Positions 59,507 to 64,000 of a DNA stretch of 64,000 nt are shown in pieces (the stretch's first letter is position 1; every line of letters begins with the position of its first letter). The translations under genes and the position numbers were made by a program. Under the pieces are notes generated by a model. The model was not told the origin of the DNA, ran no database searches, and was given only the letters and a program-made list of their open reading frames with translations. Source of the DNA: CAWJMD01 sp963700925 (lineage in GTDB: Bacteria > Actinomycetota > Actinomycetes > Actinomycetales > CAWJMD01); NCBI GenBank assembly GCA_963700925.1, contig OY969553.1, positions 1,488,001 to 1,552,000 on the forward strand, given 5' to 3'.

Positions 59507-60852
59507 GGGGCGACGTCCACGGCGCCGACCGGCGCGGACTGCGGCGCCGGCACGGCAGGGACGGTCTCGCCCTGCAGCCGCGCCAGGCGCTCGGCGCGCG
59601 CCCCGGCGTACACCTCCAGGGTGCGGTCGACGGTGGCGTCCCAGCCGAACGTCTCGGCATGGGCACGCGCGCCGCGTCGCAGGCCGTCGAGCCGCGCCGG
59701 GTCGCTGACCAGCGCGTGCAAGGCTTCCGCCCACTCGGCCGGGTCGTGGCTGTCGACGAGCACGCCCGAGTGCCCGTCCGAGACGGCGGTGACGAGGCCG
59801 CCGACCCGGGCGGCGACCACCGGAGTCCCAGTCGCCTGGGCCTCGATCGCGACGAGTCCGAACGACTCGCTGTACGACGGCACCACGACGAGGTCGGCGG
59901 CGCGGTACCAGTCGGCCAGGCCGGCCGCCGGAAGCGGTGCCTGGAAGCGGACCACGTCGGGGACCCCGGGAACGTCCATCAGGTGCAGGCTGCGGGCCAG
60001 AGCCTGGAGCTCCTCCGGCCGTTCGCAGCCGGTGCCGCTGGGTCCGCCGACGACCGCGACCAGCAGCCGCGGCCGCAGGGACGGGTCGCGACGCAGCATC
60101 TCGGCGGCGGCACGCACCACGACGTCAGGAGCCTTCAGCGGCTGGATCCGTCCGGCGAACAAGATCACGGTGGCGTCGGCCGGCAGCCCGAGCCGCTGCC
60201 GGGCGCCAGTTCCGTTGGGGTTGAAGACATCCAGGTCGACTCCGGGTGGGACGACCGCCACCCGGCTCGGGTCGGCGTCGTAGAGCTCGATCAGCTCCTG
60301 CGCCTCGGCAGCGGTGTTGGCGATCAGCCGGTCGGCGGCCTGCACGACCTGCTCCTCGCCGATCTGGCGACCGGCCGGCTCGGGGACGTCACCCTCCGCC
60401 AGGTGCGCGTTCTTCACCTTCGCCATGGTGTGCATGGTGTGCACGAGCGGCACGTTCCACCGGTCCGCGGCCAGCCACCCCACCTGGCCCGACAGCCAGT
60501 AGTGCGAGTGCACGACGTCGAAGTAGCCGCTGCGCTCGCGGGCCTCGGCGCGCATCACGCCGGCCGTGAAGGCACACAGCTGACCGGGGAGATCGTGCTT
60601 GGAGAGGCCGGCCAGCGGCCCGGCCACCACGTGCCGCACCATCACGCCGGGGAACAGCTCGACGCACGGGTCGGTCTCCGACGACGTGGCGCGCGTGAAG
60701 ATCTCGACCTCGGTGCCGCGCTCGGCCAGGCGCCGTGACAGCTCGACCACGTACACGTTCATGCCGCCCGCATCGCCCGTGCCCGGCTGCTCCAGCGGCG
60801 AGGTGTGCACCGACAGCATGGCCACCCGGCGCGCCAGGTGCTCATCACCCAT
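59503..60852 (-). CDS. mshA: D-inositol-3-phosphate glycosyltransferase MshA
   Basis: A 449-residue GT4-family enzyme that begins mycothiol synthesis by joining GlcNAc to inositol phosphate. Diagnostic are SVHTSPLEQPGTGDAGGMNVYV at the N-terminus (residues 14-35), VVHSHYWLSGQVG, HTMHTMAKVKN, FAGRIQPLKAPD and the nucleotide-sugar site SYSESFGLVAIEAQATG. The ATG gives a short extension before the first strand. Coupled to the YbjN gene, as in mycobacteria, and divergent from a methyltransferase gene. Confidence 0.96.
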   Translation of the reverse strand: MGDEHLARRVAMLSVHTSPLEQPGTGDAGGMNVYVVELSRRLAERGTEVEIFTRATSSETDPCVELFPGVMVRHVVAGPLAGLSKHDLPGQLCAFTAGVMRAEARERSGYFDVVHSHYWLSGQVGWLAADRWNVPLVHTMHTMAKVKNAHLAEGDVPEPAGRQIGEEQVVQAADRLIANTAAEAQELIELYDADPSRVAVVPPGVDLDVFNPNGTGARQRLGLPADATVILFAGRIQPLKAPDVVVRAAAEMLRRDPSLRPRLLVAVVGGPSGTGCERPEELQALARSLHLMDVPGVPDVVRFQAPLPAAGLADWYRAADLVVVPSYSESFGLVAIEAQATGTPVVAARVGGLVTAVSDGHSGVLVDSHDPAEWAEALHALVSDPARLDGLRRGARAHAETFGWDATVDRTLEVYAGARAERLARLQGETVPAVPAPQSAPVGAVDVAP

Positions 60853-60901
60853 CCTGCGACGCTAACTCATGCGTCAGCGGCTGCGCCGGGCAGGATGGCG
60901 C

Positions 60902-60925
60902 CGTGAGCGAGCGGAGCGAGCGAAC
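60902..60925 (+). repeat. GAGCGAGCGGAGCGAGCGAAC element
   Basis: A short quasi-repetitive GAGCGAGCG-type sequence precedes the methyltransferase gene. Elements of this style recur in actinobacterial intergenic DNA and often mimic a start of the type MSERSER. I saw only this copy in the window. Confidence 0.4.
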
Positions 60926-60964
60926 CAGAAGGCAGAGCCCGCGCGAAACGGCGAGGAACGAGCC

Positions 60965-61801
60965 GTGACCGACCAACAAGGAGCGCAGCTGCGACCTGTG
61001 GGGACGGTCACCCGCGGCACGACCAACCCGAACCGGCTGCGGCGGATCGACCGCTGGCTGGCCGGGCCGGCCGCATCAGCTCTGCGGACGGCGAACGACC
61101 CGCTCGTCGTCGACCTCGGATACGGCGCCTCTCCGGTCACGACCCTCGAGCTCGCCGACCGGCTCGCCCGCGTTCGGGCCGACGTCGAGGTGCTCGGTCT
61201 GGAGATCGACCGCGAGCGCGTTCGGGCAGCCCAGCAGGCTCAGGCCGGACGGCCCACCAGCTCGCCGGACGTGCGCTTCGCGCTCGGTGGCTTCGAGCTC
61301 GGTCCTGCCAAGAAGCGTCGCCCTGTCATGGTGCGGGCGGCAAACGTGTTGCGGCAGTATGACATTGGTGAGGTCGCACCATCGTGGCAGCAGGTCACCA
61401 CGCGGCTCGCTCCCGGAGGCGTACTGGTCGACGCGACCTGCGACGAGCTCGGACGCCGGGCCGCCTGGGTCGCCCTCGGTCCCGAAGGACCGCTGTCGCT
61501 CACGCTGTCGCTTCGCCTGCGCGACCTGCAGCACCCGTCCGACGTGGCCGAGCGACTGCCGAAGGTGCTGATCCACCGCAACGTGCCTGGAGAGGCAGTG
61601 CATGCCTGGCTGCAAGCCCTCGACGAGGCCTGGGCGCGAGCGGCCTCGGTGGCGTCTTTCGGTGTGCGGCAACGGTTTCTGGCGACGTGCCACGCGGTCA
61701 GGGACGGCGGCTGGCCGGTTCTCGGCGGCCCATCGCGCTGGCGGCTCGGTGAGGTGAGCGTCGATTGGCGTGCGGTTTTCCCGTCCGCGATCGACGGGTG
61801 A
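60965..61801 (+). CDS. SAM-dependent methyltransferase-like protein
   Basis: A 278-residue protein. Residues 38-120 show a class I methyltransferase start: DPLVVDLGYGASPVTTLELADRL (about 44-66) with the Gly-rich SAM loop DLGYGASP, and VLGLEIDRERV for the ribose-binding acidic residue. A later half contains RRPVMVRAANVLRQY and LAPGGVLVDATCDELG. It is common in actinobacteria next to mshA; the substrate is unknown to me. The GTG is chosen because the sequence upstream is a repeat-like element. Confidence 0.8.
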   Translation: MTDQQGAQLRPVGTVTRGTTNPNRLRRIDRWLAGPAASALRTANDPLVVDLGYGASPVTTLELADRLARVRADVEVLGLEIDRERVRAAQQAQAGRPTSSPDVRFALGGFELGPAKKRRPVMVRAANVLRQYDIGEVAPSWQQVTTRLAPGGVLVDATCDELGRRAAWVALGPEGPLSLTLSLRLRDLQHPSDVAERLPKVLIHRNVPGEAVHAWLQALDEAWARAASVASFGVRQRFLATCHAVRDGGWPVLGGPSRWRLGEVSVDWRAVFPSAIDG

Positions 61802-61811
61802 AGGGGAAGGC

Positions 61812-62141
61812 CTACCAGCTGCCGCTGTACCCGCCCGCTGACCCGCCGCCGGTGATCGCGCGAACCGCAGGGCGCACCTTGGCGAGGTAGACACCGGCGG
61901 CCACGATGGCGGCGAGATTCAGGATGTTGATCGGGCCGAGGAAGTTGGGCAGTGACACGACTCCGACAGCGACCGCGATGCCCAAGATGATGAGCCACAG
62001 CTGCTTGGTCTGGTTGCCGCTCGCCGGAAAGGCGTCAGCGCGGTGCCGCCCGGCGTCGGCGAGAGCGAACACCTGCATTCCCAACGCTGCCAGGGACAGA
62101 CCCCAGTAGATGAAGAACTGCACAGACCCAAGGACTCCCAC
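61812..62141 (-). CDS. DUF2516 membrane protein
   Basis: A 109-residue protein of the actinobacterial DUF2516 family. Three membrane helices (about 5-27, 47-65 and 68-88) are joined by the conserved ADAGRHRADAFPASGNQTK-type loop; the C-terminus is a Gly/Ser tail (TGGGSAGGYSGSW). The function is unknown. It lies ten bases upstream of a convergent methyltransferase end and just after dtd on the same strand. Confidence 0.88.
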   Translation of the reverse strand: MGVLGSVQFFIYWGLSLAALGMQVFALADAGRHRADAFPASGNQTKQLWLIILGIAVAVGVVSLPNFLGPINILNLAAIVAAGVYLAKVRPAVRAITGGGSAGGYSGSW

Positions 62142-62151
62142 GGCGCCGATC

Positions 62152-62637
62152 CTACGTGGTCGCTCGGGGTGCCGAGGTCGTCCGTGCCTGATCTGCCGTG
62201 TCGAGCAGGATGGTCACCGGACCGTCGTTCACGAGCCCGACGCTCATGTGGGCCCCGAACCGTCCGGTCTCGACCGTCAGTCCTTCGGCGCGCAGCGCCT
62301 CGACCAGTCCCTCGACCACCGGCTCGGCCACGGGCCCGGGCGCCGCCTCGTTCCACGTCGGGCGCCGACCCTTGCGGGTGCCCGCGTACAGCGTGAACTG
62401 GCTGACCACGAGCACCGGCGCCCCGACGTCCGACGCCGAGCGCTCGCCGTCGAGGATGCGCAGGCCCGCGATCTTGCGTGCGGTAGTGGCGACCTCCGCC
62501 GGGCCGTCGTCGTGAGTGACGCCGACCAGCGCCAGCAGGGCCTGCCCGGTGTCGTTACCCGCCCCCTCGACCTCGCCGACGACCTCGCCGTCCACCGTGA
62601 CCGACGCGCGGGTGACCCGCTGCAGAACGACTCGCAC
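62152..62637 (-). CDS. dtd: D-aminoacyl-tRNA deacylase
   Basis: A 161-residue enzyme that removes D-amino acids and Gly from mischarged tRNA. It starts with MRVVLQRVTRASVTVDGEVV, the standard N-terminus, and carries both signature motifs: SQFTLYA (about 77) and NDGPVT (about 142), with DTD-type TRKGRRPTW between. The last 15 residues (DQARTTSAPRATT) are a non-conserved tail. It lies between the asparaginase and DUF2516 genes, all on one strand and closely spaced. Confidence 0.95.
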   Translation of the reverse strand: MRVVLQRVTRASVTVDGEVVGEVEGAGNDTGQALLALVGVTHDDGPAEVATTARKIAGLRILDGERSASDVGAPVLVVSQFTLYAGTRKGRRPTWNEAAPGPVAEPVVEGLVEALRAEGLTVETGRFGAHMSVGLVNDGPVTILLDTADQARTTSAPRATT

Positions 62638-62645
62638 GTCCGCCC

Positions 62646-63671
62646 TCAGACCCGGCCGGACGGGACGACGGCGACGATCTGGCCCACCGGTCGGCCGTGA
62701 CCGAGCACGTCGACGTGGCCGACCTCGTCGAGGACCGGCGCGTCGAGGCCGAGCTCACGCAGCAGGGCAGCCATCACGACCGGCCGGGCGCGCTGGGACC
62801 CGTCGAGGATCTTGAGCGCAGCACCGCGACCGTCGGGCAGTCCGGCGGCGTACACGCCTTCGGCACCGTCCTTGGCCACGAGTCCCGGAACGCCTGCCAT
62901 CAGCACCGTGACGTCTCGGCCGGTGCCGCCGACCATCTCGGGGTGGGCGTTCATCGCGCGCCCGACGCGGCCCAGGTGGTTGGTGGCGTTGACGCGCCCT
63001 GGGCCAGCGGTGGAGGCCGCGAGCGCGATCGCCCCGAAGGCTCGCGCGAGCCCCGAGAGGGTGCAGGAGAACAGAGGCGCGCCGCACCCGTCGACCGCCG
63101 TGTAGTGCACGTGGTCCCCGGTCAGGTCCTCGACGCCCTCTTTGATCGCGCGCTGCAGCGGGTGGGCAGGGTCGAGGTAGCCGCTCGTGTCCCAGCCCGC
63201 CGCGACGCAGGTCGCCAGCATCGCCGCGTGCTTGCCCGAGCAGTTCTGCAGCAGCGACGTCGGTCCGCGGCCGCTCGCCTGCCAGCGCACAGACGCCTCC
63301 GCGTCGAGCGGCAGGTCCGGGGTGTTCTGCAGGTCGGCCTCGGTCAGCCCGGCGTCGCGAAGGATCTGCGAGGCACCCTCACGGTGCATCGGCTCGCCCG
63401 AGTGGCTCGCGCACGCCAGCGCCAGCAGGGGCCCGTCGAGGTGCAGCCCGGCCCGCAGCATCGCGATGGCCTGGAGGGGCTTGAGCGAGCTGCGCGGGAA
63501 GAGCTCGAGGTTGGGGGAACCTGCCCGCACCAACGGCGTTCCGTCCGTGTCCACCCCGGCGAGATGACCATGGTGCGCGGACTCCACGACGCCGCCTCGG
63601 ACGACCGTCGCCAGCACCTCGGCCGACGATGCGATCACAGGCGTCAGGGGTGACTGGGCGGGGCTCGACAC
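62646..63671 (-). CDS. L-asparaginase II family protein
   Basis: A 341-residue protein of the thermolabile asparaginase II (AnsA/PF06089-like) family found in actinobacteria and Rhizobium. Conserved stretches are FPRSSLKPLQAIAML, ALACASHSGEP, NCSGKHAAML and VDGCGAPLFSCTLSGLA. By family it hydrolyses asparagine to aspartate and ammonia in the cytoplasm. The length is normal and the ATG is preceded by no strong ribosome-binding site. Eight bases separate it from dtd. Confidence 0.9.
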   Translation of the reverse strand: MSSPAQSPLTPVIASSAEVLATVVRGGVVESAHHGHLAGVDTDGTPLVRAGSPNLELFPRSSLKPLQAIAMLRAGLHLDGPLLALACASHSGEPMHREGASQILRDAGLTEADLQNTPDLPLDAEASVRWQASGRGPTSLLQNCSGKHAAMLATCVAAGWDTSGYLDPAHPLQRAIKEGVEDLTGDHVHYTAVDGCGAPLFSCTLSGLARAFGAIALAASTAGPGRVNATNHLGRVGRAMNAHPEMVGGTGRDVTVLMAGVPGLVAKDGAEGVYAAGLPDGRGAALKILDGSQRARPVVMAALLRELGLDAPVLDEVGHVDVLGHGRPVGQIVAVVPSGRV

Positions 63672-63721
63672 CAGCGCAGCCTAATGGGGACGCGTCGGGG
63701 AACCGACCCGATCCCGGACAG

Positions 63722-64000
63722 TCAGGCGCGGGGCCGGCCCAGTGCGCGGTACGTCCAGCCGGCTGCGCGCCATGCCTGCGGGTCGAGCACGTTGCGGCCG
63801 TCCAGGATGGCCCGCCCTCGCACGTGCCGACCCAGCTCGGCCGGGTCGAGCCCGGTGAACTGCGGCCACTCGGTCAGGAGCAGCACCACGTCGGCTCCCT
63901 CGCAGGCCTCGTCGGCGGTCGCCACGTAGGTGAGGTCGGGCCACATTCGACGGGCGTTCTCGAGCGCGTGCGGGTCGGTGACCACGACGTCGCCGCCCTG
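63722..64000 (-). CDS. UDP-glucose 6-dehydrogenase, 3' part (runs off the window)
   Basis: The last 92 codons of a gene that continues beyond the right edge. The segment shows the C-terminal UDP-glucose/GDP-mannose dehydrogenase domain: VTDPHALENARRMWPD, ADVVLLLTEWPQFTGLDP and RAILDGRNVLDPQAWRAAGWTYRALGR. Such enzymes make UDP-glucuronate for cell-surface polysaccharides. The NAD-binding and catalytic parts are outside the window. Confidence 0.9.
   Translation of the reverse strand, partial: QGGDVVVTDPHALENARRMWPDLTYVATADEACEGADVVLLLTEWPQFTGLDPAELGRHVRGRAILDGRNVLDPQAWRAAGWTYRALGRPRA

Overview
The window is chromosomal DNA of a high-GC actinobacterium. Mycothiol genes (mshA, an MscR-type dehydrogenase), carD next to ispD-ispF, the senX3-regX3-phoU set, trehalose genes otsA-otsB and a DUF2516 gene all point to Actinobacteria. 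Nocardioidaceae or a related Propionibacteriales family is my best guess, but the species is not identified. Genes are tightly packed with many ATGA, GTGA and TGATG overlaps. No rRNA, CRISPR array, transposase or phage gene was seen; there is one tRNA.

Layout. 0-5 kb: tRNA-Thr, a four-gene coupled STAS-regulator operon, a response regulator-kinase-GerMN lipoprotein operon, an ankyrin protein and a 44-residue acidic peptide. 5-10 kb: a minus-strand run of Ser/Thr kinase, CopC-like, MauE-like, DsbA-like and DDAH genes, plus a CBS protein. 10.5-16 kb: otsA-otsB, a LacI-family regulator, a decayed GH13 glucosidase and an MsmK-type ATPase. 16-20 kb: a PAS-PAS-GGDEF-EAL protein and a DUF4032 kinase-like protein.

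20-35 kb is the most unusual part. An alternative sigma factor lies among two paralogous acidic proteins, a TPR protein, a 1646-residue PKD/malectin surface protein, a Ca-motif protein and a dynamin-Hsp70 operon. That operon converges on a second dynamin-GrpE-like pair. Four genes or operons here carry the same promoter element, GGAAC-N18-CGTC, so the region looks like one ECF-type regulon. The Hsp70-like protein has no substrate-binding domain; instead it carries three copies of a PH-like module spaced about 135 residues apart. I infer an envelope or membrane stress system related to mycobacterial iniA/iniC.

35-52 kb is mostly conserved housekeeping: rlmB, cysS, a MacB-like transporter, mscR with a metallo-hydrolase, an AAA/TPR pair, ispF, ispD, carD, regX3, senX3 and phoU. 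Short tandem repeats have expanded inside ispF, inside the AAA gene and at the end of regX3. 52-57.4 kb is an accessory insert holding lipoprotein and secreted-protein genes and a PrsW-protease/endonuclease-fold toxin with its immunity gene. It splits the usual senX3-gpm neighbourhood. 57.4-64 kb: gpm, an M23 peptidase, a YbjN protein, mshA, a methyltransferase, DUF2516, dtd, an asparaginase and the 3' end of a UDP-glucose dehydrogenase gene.
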